Shown here: positions 50,307 through 62,407 of the stretch, piece by piece
How the letters are laid out: each line of letters starts with the position of its first letter
How positions within the stretch are numbered: the stretch's first letter is position 1
Assembly (NCBI GenBank): GCA_920105625.2
Contig: OV050030.1
Location: 247,163,889 to 247,227,888 of the forward strand
Origin: Clusia tigrina
Lineage: Eukaryota; Arthropoda; Insecta; Diptera; Clusiidae
Length of the DNA stretch: 64,000 bases
Direction of reading: 5' to 3'
The notes under the pieces: model-generated
Told to the model about the DNA's origin: nothing
Database searches by the model: none
The model's input: only the letters and a program-made list of their open reading frames with translations
Translations under genes and position numbers: made by a program

Positions 50307-51677
50307 AAATGCTTGTAACTTTTTACTGGAGCGTCATAAGACCTTGAAATTTTGTAACAATAAAGTACTCGAACCTCTTGTCAATTTAAGCTATCTCTCA
50401 AAGCTGTGCTACCCTTGAGTCCCAAATCAAACACTGATAAAACTTCAAATGGCCCTAACTACTATACGGTACGTCCTACACCTATCAACGTTTGCAACAT
50501 ACAAATGCTTGTAACTTTTTACTGGAGCGTCATAAAACCTTGAAATTTTGTAACAATAAAATACTCGAGCCTCTTGTCAATTTAAGCTAGCGCTCAAAGC
50601 TATGCTACCCTTGAGTCCCAAATCAAACACTGATAAAACTTCAAATGGCCCTAACTTCTATACGGTACGTCCTACACCTATCAAAGTTTGCAAAATACAA
50701 ATGCTTGTAACTTTTTACTGGAGCGTCATAAAACCTTGAAATTTTGTAACAATAAAATACTCGAGCCTCTTGTCAATTTAAGCTAGCGCTCAAAGCTATG
50801 CTACCCTTGAGTCCCAAATCAAACACTGAGAAAACTTCAAATGGCCCTAACTTCTATACGGTACGTCCTACACCTATCAAAGTTTGCAAAATACAAATGC
50901 TTGTAATTTTTTACTGGTGCGTCATAAAACGTTGAAATTTTGTAACAATAAAGTATTCGAGCCTCTTGTCAATTTACGCTTTCGCTCAAGCTATGCTACC
51001 CTTGAGTCCCAAATCAAACACTGAGAAAACTTCAAATGGCCCTAACTTCTATACGGTACGTCCTACACCTATCAAAGTTTGCAACATACAAATGCTTGTA
51101 ATTTTTTACTGGTGCGTCATAAAACGCTGAAATTTTGTAACAATAAAGTACTCGAGCCTCTTGTCAATTTAAGCTATCGCTCAAAGCTATGCTACCCTTG
51201 AGTCCCAAATCAAACACTGAGAAAACTTCAAATGGCCCTAACTTCTATACGGTACGTCCTACACCTATCAAAGTTTGCAACATACAAATGCTTGTAACTT
51301 TTTACTGGAGCGTCATAAAACCTTGAAATTTTGTAACAATAAAGTACTCGAGCCTCTTGTCAATTTAAGCTGTCGTTCAAAGCTATGCTACTCTTGAGTC
51401 CCAAATAAAACACTGATAAAACTTCAAATGGCCCTAACTTCTATACGGTACGTCCTACACCTATCAAAGTTTGCAACATACAAATGCTTCTAACTTTTTA
51501 CTGGAGCGTCATAAAACCTTGAAATTTTGTAACAATAAAGTACTCGAGCCTCTTGTCAATTTAAGCTGTCGTTCAAAGCTATGCTACTCTTGAGTCCCAA
51601 ATAAAACACTGATAAAACTTCAAATGGCCCTAACTTCTATACGGTACGTCCTACACCTATCAAAGTTTGCAACATAC

Positions 51678-51873
51678 AAATGCTTGTAATTTTTTACTGG
51701 TGCGTCATAAAACGCTGAAATTTTGTAACAATAAAATACTCGAGCCTCTTGTCAATTTAAGCTAGCGCTCAAAGCTATGCTACCCTTGAGTCCCAAATCA
51801 AACACTGATAAAACTTCAAATGGCCCTAACTTCTATACGGTACGTCCTACACCTATCAAAGTTTGCAACATAC
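51678..51873 (+). repeat. F/C chimeric monomer, copy 4
   Basis: Same junction as the other three copies; it precedes the second P. Confidence 0.87.
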
Positions 51874-52064
51874 AAATGCTTGTAACTTTTTACTGGAGCG
51901 TCACCTTGAAATTTTGTAACAATAAAGTACTCGAGCCTCTTGTCAACTTAAGCTATCGCTCAAAGTTATGCTATCCTTGAGTCCCAAATCAAACACTGAC
52001 AAAACATCAAATGGCCCTAATTTCTATACGGTACGTCCTACACCTATCAAAGTTTGCAACATAC
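51874..52064 (+). repeat. P monomer with 5-bp deletion (191 bp), copy 2
   Basis: Same deletion ('gcgtcacc') and the same linked variants as 48355-48545, exactly 3,519 bp downstream. Confidence 0.88.
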
Positions 52065-52260
52065 AAATGCTTTTAACTTTTTACTGGAGCGTCATAAAAC
52101 CTTGAAATTTTGTAACAATAAATTATTCGAGCCTCTTGTCAATTTAAGCTATCGCTCAAAGCTATGATACCCTTGAGTCCCAAATCAAACACTGATAAAA
52201 CTTAAAATGGCCCTAACTTCTATACGGTGCATCCTATACCTACCAAAGTTTGCAACATAC
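52065..52260 (+). repeat. Q monomer, copy 2
   Basis: Same markers as 48546-48741, including 'gctatgatacc' and the M-like 'ggtgcatcctatacc'. Confidence 0.86.
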
Positions 52261-52652
52261 AAATGCTTGTAACTTTTTACTGGAGCGTAATAAAACCTTG
52301 AAATTTTGTAACAATAAAGTACTCGAGCCTCTTGTCAATTTAAGCTATCGCTCAAAGCTGTGCTACTCTTGAGTCCCAAATCAAACACTGATAAAACTTC
52401 AAATGGCCCTAACTTCTATACGGTACGTCCTACACCTATTAAAGTTTGCAACCTACAAATGCTTGTAACTTTTTACTGGAGCGTCATAAAACCTTGAAAT
52501 TTTGTAACAATAAACTATTCGAGCCTCTTGTCAATTTAAGCTATCGCTCAAAGCTATGCTACCCTTGAGTCCCAAATCAAACACTGATAAAACTTCAAAT
52601 GGCCCTAACTTCTATACGGTACGTCCTACACCTATTAAAGTTTGCAACCTAC

Positions 52653-54022
52653 AAATGCTTGTAACTTTTTACTGGAGCGTCATAAAACCTTGAAATTTTG
52701 TAACAATAAAGTACTCGAGCCTCTTGACAACTTAAGCTATCGCTCAAAGCTATGTTATCCTTGAGTCCCAAATCAAACACTGATAAAACTTCATATGGCC
52801 CTTACTTCTATACGGTACGTCCTACACCTATCAAAGTTTGCAACATACAAATGCTTGTAACTTTTTACTGGAGCGTCATAAAACCTTGAAATTTTGTAAC
52901 AATAAAGTACTCGAACCTCTTGTCAATTTAAGCTATCTCTCAAAGCTGTGCTACCCTTGAGTCCCAAATCAAACACTGATAAAACTTCAAATGGCCCTAA
53001 CTACTATACGGTACGTCCTACACCTATCAACGTTTGCAACATACAAATGCTTGTAACTTTTTACTGGAGCGTCATAAAACCTTGAAATTTTGTAACAATA
53101 AAATACTCGAGCCTCTTGTCAATTTAAGCTAGCGCTCAAAGCTATGCTACCCTTGAGTCCCAAATCAAACACTGATAAAACTTCAAATGGCCCTAACTTC
53201 TATACGGTACGTCCTACACCTATCAAAGTTTGCAACATACAAATGCTTGTAACTTTTTACTGGAGCGTCATAAATCCTTGAAATTTTGTAACAATAAAGT
53301 ACTCGAGCCTCTTGTCAATTTACGCTTTCGCTCAAGCTATGCTACCCTTGAGTCCCAAATCAAACACTGATAAAACTTCAAATGGCCCTAACTTCTATAC
53401 GGTACGTCCTACACCTATCAAAGTTTGCAAAATACAAATGCTTGTAATTTTTTACAGGTGCGTCATAAAACGTTGAAATTTTGTAACAATAAAGTATTCG
53501 AGCCACTTGTCAATTTACGCTTTCGCTCAAGCTATGCTACCCTTGAGTCCCAAATCAAACACTGAGAAAACTTCAAATGGCCCTAACTTCTATACGGTAC
53601 GTCCTACACCTATCAAAGTTTGCAACATACAAATGCTTGTAATTTTTTACTGGTGCGTCATAAAACGCTGAAATTTTGTAACAATAAAGTACTCGAGCCT
53701 CTTGTCAATTTAAGCTATCGCTCAAAGCTATGCTACCCTTGAGTCCCAAATCAAACACTGAGAAAACTTCAAATGGCCCTAACTTCTATACGGTACGTCC
53801 TACACCTATCAAAGTTTGCAACATACAAATGCTTGTAACTTTTTACTGGAGCGTCATAAAACCTTGAAATTTTGTAACAATAAAGTACTCGAGCCTCTTG
53901 TCAATTTAAGCTGTCGTTCAAAGCTATGCTACTCTTGAGTCCCAAATAAAACACTGATAAAACTTCAAATGGCCCTAACTTCTATACGGTACGTCCTACA
54001 CCTATCAAAGTTTGCAACATAC
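52653..54022 (+). repeat. HOR copy 19, 7-mer of 1,370 bp
   Basis: Order A-B-C-D-E-F1-G, then directly A again. The next A begins with the H start 'ttct', so the jump happened inside H, giving an H/A chimera. The E monomer has 'ttttacagg' near 53456 and 'gagccacttg' near 53503. Confidence 0.9.
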
Positions 54023-54414
54023 AAATGCTTCTAACTTTTTACTGGAGCGTCATAAAACCTTGAAATTTTGTAACAATAAAGTACTCGAGCCTCTTGACAA
54101 CTTAAGCTATCGCTCAAAGCTATGTTATCCTTGAGTCCCAAATCAAACACTGATAAAACTTCATATGGCCCTTACTTCTATACGGTACATCCTACACCTA
54201 TCAAAGTTTGCAACATACAAATGCTTGTAACTTTTTACTGGAGCGTCATAAAACCTTGAAATTTTGTAACAATAAAGTACTCGAACCTCTTGTCAATTTA
54301 AGCTATCTCTCAAAGCTGTGCTACCCTTGAGTCCCAAATCAAACACTGATAAAACTTCAAATGGCCCTAACTACTATACGGTACGTCCTACACCTATCAA
54401 CGTTTGCAACATAT

Positions 54415-55336
54415 AAATGCTTGTAACTTTTTACTGGAGCGTCATAAAACCTTGAAATTTTGTAACAATAAAATACTCGAGCCTCTTGTCAATTTAAGCT
54501 AGCGCTCAAAGCTATGCTACCCTTGAGTCCCTAATCAAACACTGATAAAACTTCAAATGGCCCTAACTTCTATACGGTACGTCCTACACCTATCAAAGTT
54601 TGCAACATACAAATGCTTGTAACTTTTTACTGGAGCGTCATAAATCCTTGAAATTTTGTAACAATAAAGTACTCGAGCCTCTTGTCAATTTACGCTTTCG
54701 CTCAAGCTATGCTACCCTTGAGTCCCAAATCAAACACTGATAAAACTTCAAATGGCCCTAACTTCTATACGGTACGTCCTACACCTATCAAAGTTTGCAA
54801 AATACAAATGCTTGTAATTTTTTACTGGTGCGTCATAAAACGTTGAAATTTTGTAACAATAAAGTATTCGAGCCTCTTGTCAATTTACGCTTTCGCTCAA
54901 GCTATGCTACCCTTGAGTCCCAAATCAAACACTGAGAAAACTTCAAATGGCCCTAACTTCTATACGGTACGTCCTACACCTATCAAAGTTTGCAACATAC
55001 AAATGCTTGTAATTTTTTACTGGTGCGTCATAAAACGCTGAAATTTTGTAACAATAAAGTACTCGAGCCTCTTGTCAATTTAAGCTATCGCTCAAAGCTA
55101 TGCTACCCTTGAGTCCCAAATCAAACACTGATAAAACTTCAAATGGCCCAAACTTCTATACGGTACGTCATACACCTATCAAAGTTTGCAACATACAAAT
55201 GCGGGTAACTTTTTACTGGAGCGTCATAAAACCTTGAAATTGCTACTCTTGAGTCCCAAATCAAACACTGATAAAACTTCATATGGCCCTAACTTCTATA
55301 CGGTACGTCCTACACCTATCAACGTTTGCAACATAC
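54415..55336 (+). repeat. 922-bp tandem duplication, copy 1 (C-D-E-F2/K-Kdel)
   Basis: Five monomers totalling 922 bp. C has the private 'gtccctaatc' near 54532. It is followed head-to-tail by an apparently identical copy. Confidence 0.9.
55197..55336 (+). repeat. Kdel monomer, 140 bp, copy 1
   Basis: It starts 'aaatgcgggtaac' and joins 'cttgaaatt' directly to 'gctactcttg', missing 56 bp between offsets of about 46 and 102. It has the K marker 'cttcatatggcccta' and a B-type end ('tcaacg'). Uninterrupted K monomers at 60510 and 63387 show the undeleted form. The deletion removes the CTCGAG region. Confidence 0.9.
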
Positions 55337-56258
55337 AAATGCTTGTAACTTTTTACTGGAGCGTCATAAAACCTTGAAATTTTGTAACAATAAAATACTC
55401 GAGCCTCTTGTCAATTTAAGCTAGCGCTCAAAGCTATGCTACCCTTGAGTCCCTAATCAAACACTGATAAAACTTCAAATGGCCCTAACTTCTATACGGT
55501 ACGTCCTACACCTATCAAAGTTTGCAACATACAAATGCTTGTAACTTTTTACTGGAGCGTCATAAATCCTTGAAATTTTGTAACAATAAAGTACTCGAGC
55601 CTCTTGTCAATTTACGCTTTCGCTCAAGCTATGCTACCCTTGAGTCCCAAATCAAACACTGATAAAACTTCAAATGGCCCTAACTTCTATACGGTACGTC
55701 CTACACCTATCAAAGTTTGCAAAATACAAATGCTTGTAATTTTTTACTGGTGCGTCATAAAACGTTGAAATTTTGTAACAATAAAGTATTCGAGCCTCTT
55801 GTCAATTTACGCTTTCGCTCAAGCTATGCTACCCTTGAGTCCCAAATCAAACACTGAGAAAACTTCAAATGGCCCTAACTTCTATACGGTACGTCCTACA
55901 CCTATCAAAGTTTGCAACATACAAATGCTTGTAATTTTTTACTGGTGCGTCATAAAACGCTGAAATTTTGTAACAATAAAGTACTCGAGCCTCTTGTCAA
56001 TTTAAGCTATCGCTCAAAGCTATGCTACCCTTGAGTCCCAAATCAAACACTGATAAAACTTCAAATGGCCCAAACTTCTATACGGTACGTCATACACCTA
56101 TCAAAGTTTGCAACATACAAATGCGGGTAACTTTTTACTGGAGCGTCATAAAACCTTGAAATTGCTACTCTTGAGTCCCAAATCAAACACTGATAAAACT
56201 TCATATGGCCCTAACTTCTATACGGTACGTCCTACACCTATCAACGTTTGCAACATAC
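55337..56258 (+). repeat. 922-bp tandem duplication, copy 2
   Basis: It repeats 54415-55336 including the private 'gtccctaatc' near 55452 and the Kdel monomer. I saw no difference by eye, so the duplication is recent or has been converted. Confidence 0.9.
56119..56258 (+). repeat. Kdel monomer, 140 bp, copy 2
   Basis: Same 56-bp deletion junction and B-type end as 55197-55336, 922 bp downstream. Confidence 0.9.
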
Positions 56259-56650
56259 AAATGCTTGTAACTTTTTACTGGAGCGTCATAAAACCTTGAA
56301 ATTTTGTAGCAATAAAGTACTCGAGCCTCTTGTCAATTTAAGCTATCGCTCAAAACTATGCTACCCTTGTGTCCCAAATCAAACACTGACAAAACTTCAA
56401 ATGGCCCGAACTTCTATACGGTACGTCCTACACCTATCAAAGTTTGCAACATACAAATGCTTGTAACTTTTTACTGGAGCGTCATAAAACCTTGAAATTT
56501 TGTAACAATAAAGTACTCGAGCCTCTTGTCAATTTAAGCTGTCGTTCAAAGCTATGCTACTCTTGAGTCCCAAATAAAACACTGATAAAACTTCAAATGG
56601 CCCTAACTTCTATACGGTACGTCCTACACCTATCAAAGTTTGCAACATAC

Positions 56651-58020
56651 AAATGCTTCTAACTTTTTACTGGAGCGTCATAAAACCTTGAAATTTTGTA
56701 ACAATAAAGTACTCGAGCCTCTTGACAACTTAAGATATCGCTCAAAGCTATGTTATCCTTGAGTTCCAAATCAAACACTGATAAAACTTCATATGGCCCT
56801 TACTTCTATACGGTTCGTCCTACACCTATCAAAGTTTGCAACATACAAATGCTTGTAACTTTTTACTGGAGCGTCATAAAACCTTGAAATTTTGTAACAA
56901 TAAAGTACTCGAACCTCTTGTCAATTTAAGCTATCTCTCAAAGCTGTGCTACCCTTGAGTCCCAAATCAAACACTGATAAAACTTCAAATGGCCCTAACT
57001 ACTATACGGTACGTCCTACACCTATCAACGTTTGCAACATACAAATGCTTGTAACTTTTTACTGGAGCGTCATAAAACCTTGAAATTTTGTAACAAACAA
57101 ATACTCGAGCCTCTTGTCAATTTAAGCTAGCGCTCAAAGCTATGCTACCCTTGAGTCCCAAATCAAACACTGATAAAACTTCAAATGGCCCTAACTTCTA
57201 TACGGTACGTCCTACACCTATCAAAGTTTGCAACATACAAATGCTTGTAACTTTTTACTGGAGCGTCATAAATCCTTGAAATTTTGTAACAATAAAGTAC
57301 TCGAGCCTCTTGTCAATTTACGCTTTCGCTCAAGCTATGCTACCCTTGAGTCCCAAATCAAACACTAATAAAACTTCAAATGGCCCTAACTTCTATACGG
57401 TACGTCCTACACCTATCAAAGTTTGCAAAATACAAATGCTTGTAATTTTTTACTGGTGCGTCATAAAACGTTGAAATTTTGTAACAATAAAGTATTCGAG
57501 CCTCTTGTCAATTTACGCTTTCGCTCAAGCTATGCTACCCTTGAGTCCCAAATCAAACACTGAGAAAACTTCAAATGGCCCTAACTTCTATACGGTACGT
57601 CCTACACCTATCAAAGTTTGCAACATACAAATGCTTGTAATTTTTTACTGGTACGTCATAAAACGCTGAAATTTTGTAACAATAAAGTACTCGAGCCTCT
57701 TGTCAATTTAAGCTATCGCTCAAAGCTATGCTACCCTTGAGTCCCAAATCAAACACTGAGAAAACTTCAAATGGCCCTAACTTCTATACGGTACGTCCTA
57801 CACCTATCAAAGTTTGCAACATACAAATGCTTGTAACTTTTTACTGGAGCGTCATAAAACCTTGAAATTTTGTAACAATAAAGTACTCGAGCCTCTTGTC
57901 AATTTAAGCTGTCGTTCAAAGCTATGCTACTCTTGAGTCCCAAATAAAACACTGATAAAACTTCAAATGGCCCTAACTTCTATACGGTACGTCCTACACC
58001 TATCAAAGTTTGCAACATAC
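56651..58020 (+). repeat. HOR copy 21, 7-mer of 1,370 bp
   Basis: Order A-B-C-D-E-F1-G, same composition and length as copy 19. A starts 'ttct' and has 'aagatatc' near 56743, 'gagttcc' near 56764 and 'cggttcg' near 56815. C has 'acaaacaaatac' near 57095. Confidence 0.9.
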
Positions 58021-59334
58021 AAATGCTTCTAACTTTTTACTGGAGCGTCATAAAACCTTGAAATTTTGTAACAATAAAGTACTCGAGCCTCTTGACAACT
58101 TAAGCTATCGCTCAAAGCTATGTTATCCTTGAGTCCCAAATCAAACACTGATAAAACTTCATATGGCCCTTACTTCTATACGGTACGTCCTACACCTATC
58201 AAAGTTTGCAACATACAAATGCTTGTAACTTTTTACTGGAGCGTCATAAAACCTTGAAATTTTGTAACAATAAAGTACTCGAACCTCTTGTCAATTTAAG
58301 CTATCTCTCAAAGCTGTGCTACCCTTGAGTCCCAAATCAAACACTGATAAAACTTCAAATGGCCCTAACTACTATACGGTACGTCCTACACCTATCAACG
58401 TTTGCAACATACAAATGCTTGTAACTTTTTACTGGAGCGTCATAAAACCTTGAAATTTTGTAACAATAAAATACTCGAGCCTCTTGTCAATTTAAGCTAG
58501 CGCTCAAAGCTATGCTACCCTTGAGTCCCAAATCAAACACTGATAAAACTTCAAATGGCCCTAACTTCTATACGGTACGTCCTACACCTATCAAAGTTTG
58601 CAACATACAAATGCTTGTAACTTTTTACTGGAGCGTCATAAATCCTTGAAATTTTGTAACAATAAAGTACTCGAGCCTCTTGTCAATTTACGCTTTCGCT
58701 CAAGCTATGCTACCCTTGAGTCCCAAATCAAACACTGATAAAACTTCAAATGACCCTAACTTCTATACGGTACGTCCTACACCTATCAAAGTTTGCAAAA
58801 TACAAATGCTTGTAATTTTTTACTGGTGCGTCATAAAACGTTGAAATTTTGTAACAATAAAGTATTCGAGCCTCTTGTCAATTTACGCTTTCGCTCAAGC
58901 TATGCTACCCTTGAGTCCCAAATCAAACACTGAGAAATCTTCAAATGGCCCTAACTTCTATACGGTACGTCCTACACCTATCAAAGTTTGCAACATACAA
59001 ATGCTTGTAATTTTTTACTGGTGCGTCATAAAACGCTGAAATTTTGTAACAATAAAGTACTCGAGCCTCTTGTCAATTTAAGCTATCGCTCAAAGCTATG
59101 CTACCCTTGAGTCCCAAATCAAACACTGATAAAACTTCAAATGGCCCAAACTTCTATACGGTACGTCATACACCTATCAAAGTTTGCAACATACAAATGC
59201 GGGTAACTTTTTACTGGAGCGTCATAAAACCTTGAAATTGCTACTCTTGAGTCCCAAATCAAACACTGATAAAACTTCATATGGCCCTAACTTCTATACG
59301 GTACGTCCTACACCTATCAACGTTTGCAACATAC
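58021..59334 (+). repeat. HOR copy 22, A-B-C-D-E-(F2/K)-Kdel
   Basis: This contains the last A monomer in the window, again with the 'ttct' start. Six monomers plus Kdel (59195-59334), 1,314 bp. D has 'aaatgaccc' near 58751, a change shared with M, and E has 'gagaaatc' near 58937. After it the regular A-led order ends. Confidence 0.88.
59195..59334 (+). repeat. Kdel monomer, 140 bp, copy 3
   Basis: Same deletion junction and B-type end as copies 1 and 2. Confidence 0.9.
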
Positions 59335-60509
59335 AAATGCTTGTAACTTTTTACTGGAGCGTCATAAAACCTTGAAATTTTGTAACAATAAAGTACTCGA
59401 ACCTCTTGTCAATTTAAGCTATCTCTCAAAGCTGTGCTACCCTTGAGTCCCAAATCAAACACTGATAAAACTTCAAATGACCCTAACTTCTATACGGTGC
59501 ATCCTATACCTATCAAAGTTTGCAACATACAAATGCTTGTTGCTTTTTAGTGGAGCGTCATAAAACCTTGAAATTTTGTAACAATAAAGTACTCGAGCCT
59601 CTTGTCAATTTCAGCTATCGCTCAAAGCTATGCTACCCTTGAGTCCCAAATCAAACACTGATAAAACTTCAAATGGCCCTAACTTCTATACGGTACGTCC
59701 TACACCTATCAACGTTTGCAACATACAAATGCTTGTAACTTTTTACTGGAGCGTCATAAAACCTTGAAATTTTGTAACAATAAAGTACTCGAGCCTCTTG
59801 TCAATTTAAGCTATCGCTCAAAGCTATGCTACCCTTAGGTCCCAAATGAAACACTGATAAATCTTCAAATGGCCCTAACTTCTATACGGTACGTCCTACA
59901 CCTATCAAAGTTTGCAACATAAAAATGCTTGTAACTTTTTACTGGAGCGTCATAAAATCTTGAAATTTTGTAACAATAAAGTACTCGAGCCTCTTGTCAA
60001 TTTAAGCTATCGCTCAAAGCTATGCTAGCCTTGAGTCCCAAATCAAACACTGATAAAACTTCAAATGGCCCTAACTTCTATACGGTACGTCCTACACCTA
60101 TCAAAGTTTGCAACATACAAATGCTTGTAACTTTTTACTGGAGCGTCATAAATCCTTGAAATTTTGTAACAATAAAGTACTCGAGCCTCTTGTCAATTTA
60201 CGCTTTCGCTCAAGCTATGCTACCCTTGAGTCCCAAATCAAACACTGATAAAACTTCAAATGGCCCTAACTTCTATACGGTACGTCCTACACCTATCAAA
60301 GTTTGCAACATACAAATGCTTGTAATTTTTTACTGGTGCGTCATAAAACGTTGAAATTTTGTAACAATAAAGTACTCGAGCCTCTTGTCAATTTAAGCTA
60401 TCGCTCAAAGCTATGCTACCCTTGAGTCCCAAATCAAACACTGATAAAACTTCAAATGGCCCTAACTTCTATACGGTACGTCATACACCTATCAAAGTTT
60501 GCAACATAC

Positions 60510-60705
60510 AAATGCGGGTAACTTTTTACTGGAGCGTCATAAAACCTTGAAATTTTGTAACAATAAAGTACTCGAGCCTCTTGTCAATTTAACCTATCGC
60601 TCAAAGCTATGCTACTCTTGAGTCCCAAATCAAACACTGATAAAACTTCATATGGCCCTAACTTCCATACGGTACGTCCAACACCTATCAAAGTTTGCAA
60701 CATAC
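60510..60705 (+). repeat. K monomer, full length, copy 1
   Basis: It starts 'aaatgcgggtaac' and has 'aacctatcg', 'gctactcttg', 'cttcatatgg', 'cttccatacgg' and 'cgtccaacacc'. The preceding monomer ends with 'cgtcatacacc'. It is 196 bp and is the evident parent form of the 140-bp Kdel monomers. Confidence 0.88.
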
Positions 60706-60901
60706 AAATGCTTGTAACTTTTTACTGGAGCGTCATAAGACCTTAAAATTTTGTAACAATAAAGTACTCGAGCCTCTTGTCAATTTAAGCTATCGCTCAA
60801 AGCTATGCTACCCTTGAGTCCCAAATCAACCACTGATAAAACTTCAAATGACCCTAACTTCTATACGGTGCATCCTATACCTATCAAAGTTTGCAACATA
60901 C
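60706..60901 (+). repeat. M monomer, type copy
   Basis: Markers are 'caaatcaaccactg', 'aaatgaccc' and 'ggtgcatcctatacc', after which the next monomer starts 'ttgtagc'. Other M or M-like copies are at 61292, 61488, 62408 and 63583. The first half has 'cataagacctt' and 'aaaattttg'. Confidence 0.88.
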
Positions 60902-61096
60902 AAATGCTTGTAGCTTTTTACTGGAGCGTCATAAAACCTTGAAATTTTGTAACAATAAAGTACTCGAGCCTCTTCTCATTTTAAGCTATCGCTCAAAGCT
61001 ATGCTACCCTAGAGTCCCAAATCAAACACGGATAAAACTTCAAATACCCTAACTTCTATACGGTACGTCCTACACCTATCAATGTTTGCAACATAC
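60902..61096 (+). repeat. N monomer, type copy (195 bp)
   Basis: It starts 'ttgtagc' and has 'cttctcatttt' and 'caaataccctaac' (one base shorter than 'caaatggccctaac'), ending 'tcaatg'. Relatives are at 61683, 62604 and 63779. It regularly follows M. Confidence 0.87.
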
Positions 61097-62267
61097 AAAT
61101 GCTTGTAACTTTTTACTGGAGCGTCATAAAACCTTGAAATTTTGTAACAATAAAGTACTCGAACCTCTTGTCAATTTAAGCTATCTCTCAAAGCTGTGCT
61201 ACCCTGAGTCCCAAATCAAAAACTGATAAAACTTCAAATGGCCCTAACTTCTATACGGTACGTCCTACACCTATCAAAGTTTGCAACATACATATGCTTG
61301 TAACTTTTTACTGGAGCGTCATAAAACCTTGAAATTTTGTAACAATAAAGTACTCGAGCCTCTTGTCAATTTAAGCAATCGCTCAAAGCTATGCTACCCT
61401 TGAGTCCCAAATCAACCACTGATAAAACTTCAAATAACCCTAACTTCTATACGGTGCATCCTATACCTATCAAAGTTTGCAACATACAAATGCTTGTAAC
61501 TTTTTACTGGAGTTCATAAAACCTTGAAATTTTGTAACAATAAAGTACTCGAGCCTCTTGGCAATTTAAGCTATCGCTCAAAGCTATGCTACCCTTGAGT
61601 CCCAAATCAACCACTGATAAAACTTTAAATGACCCTAACTTCTATACGGTGCATCCTATACCTATCAAAGTTTGCAACATACAAATGCTTGTAGCTTTTT
61701 ACTGGAGCGTCATAAAACCTTGAAATTTTGTAACAATAAAGTACTCGAGCCTCTTGTCTATTTAAGCTATCGCTCAAAGCTATGCTACCCTTGAGTCCCA
61801 AATCAAACACTGATAAAACTTCAAATACCCTAACTTCTATACGGTACGTCCTACACCTATCAACGTTTGCAACATACAAATGCTTGTAACTTTTTACTGG
61901 AGCGTCATAAAACCTTGAAATTTGGTAACAATAAAGTACTCGAACCTCTTGTCAATTTAAGCCATCTCTGGAAGCTGTGCTACCCTGAGTCCCAAATCAA
62001 AGACTGATAAAACTTCAAATGGCCCTAACTTCTATACGGTACGTCCTACACCTATCAAAGTTTGCAACATACAAATGCTTGTAACTTTTTACTGGAGCGT
62101 CATAAATCCTTGAAATTTTGTAACAATAAAGTACTCGAGCCTCTTGTCAATTTACGCTTTCGCTCAAGCTATGCTACCCTTGAGTCCCAAATCAAACACT
62201 GATAAAACTTCAAATGGCCCTAACTTCTATACGGTACGTCATACACCTATCAAAGTTTGCAACATAC

Positions 62268-62407
62268 AAATGCGGGTAACTTTTTACTGGAGCGTCATAA
62301 AACCTTGAAATTGCTACTCTTGAGTCCCAAATCAAACACTGATAAAACTTCATATGGCCCTAACTTCCATACGGTACGTCCAACACCTATCAAAGTTTGC
62401 AACATAC
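62268..62407 (+). repeat. Kdel monomer, 140 bp, copy 4 (K-type ending)
   Basis: Same 56-bp deletion as the others, but it keeps the native K end ('cttccatacgg', 'cgtccaacacc', 'tcaaag') instead of the B-type end. It therefore looks closest to the original deletion allele. Confidence 0.88.

Larger units (their letters stand above)
49134..52652 (+). repeat. HOR copy 18, 18-mer with D-D, E/A, P and Q
   Basis: Order A-B-C-D-D-(E/A)-B-(C/D)-C''-E-F1-G-H-(F/C)-P-Q-I-J, 3,519 bp. Two successive D monomers (49722-49916 and 49917-50111) are followed by an E/A chimera that restarts the B series. The last eleven monomers match copy 17. Confidence 0.87.
50503..52652 (+). repeat. 2,150-bp block duplicated from or with 46984-49133
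   Basis: Eleven monomers C-C''-E-F1-G-H-(F/C)-P-Q-I-J with the same total length (2,150 bp) as 46984-49133 and displaced by 3,519 bp. Both carry the identical 5-bp deletion in P and all Q markers. By eye they differ at only a few places, for example 'aaagtactcg' versus 'aaaatactcg' in the first C, 'cctgtcaaag' versus 'cctatcaaag' in P, and 'ctactattg' versus 'ctactcttg' in I. Confidence 0.87.
54023..56650 (+). repeat. HOR copy 20, with two deleted K monomers and a 922-bp duplication
   Basis: Order A-B-C-D-E-(F2/K)-Kdel-C-D-E-(F2/K)-Kdel-L-G, 2,628 bp, which matches twelve normal monomers plus two of 140 bp with four 195-bp types. A starts 'ttct' (H-derived). L (56259-56454) is a separate variant with 'tgtagcaat', 'caaaactatg', 'cccttgtgtc', 'gacaaaac' and 'ggcccgaac'. 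Confidence 0.88.

Noticed and set aside
55186..55377. Plus-strand frames of 63-72 codons at 55186, 56108, 56248, 59184 and 62257
   Set aside because: All but one cross the Kdel deletion junction, which removes a stretch containing stop codons; the one at 56248-56466 runs through L. The predicted peptides are translations of the satellite itself.
61625..61879. 84-codon minus-strand open frame, the longest in the window
   Set aside because: It covers M and N monomers whose one-base deletions join frames by chance. The peptide repeats the same translated satellite phrase twice.
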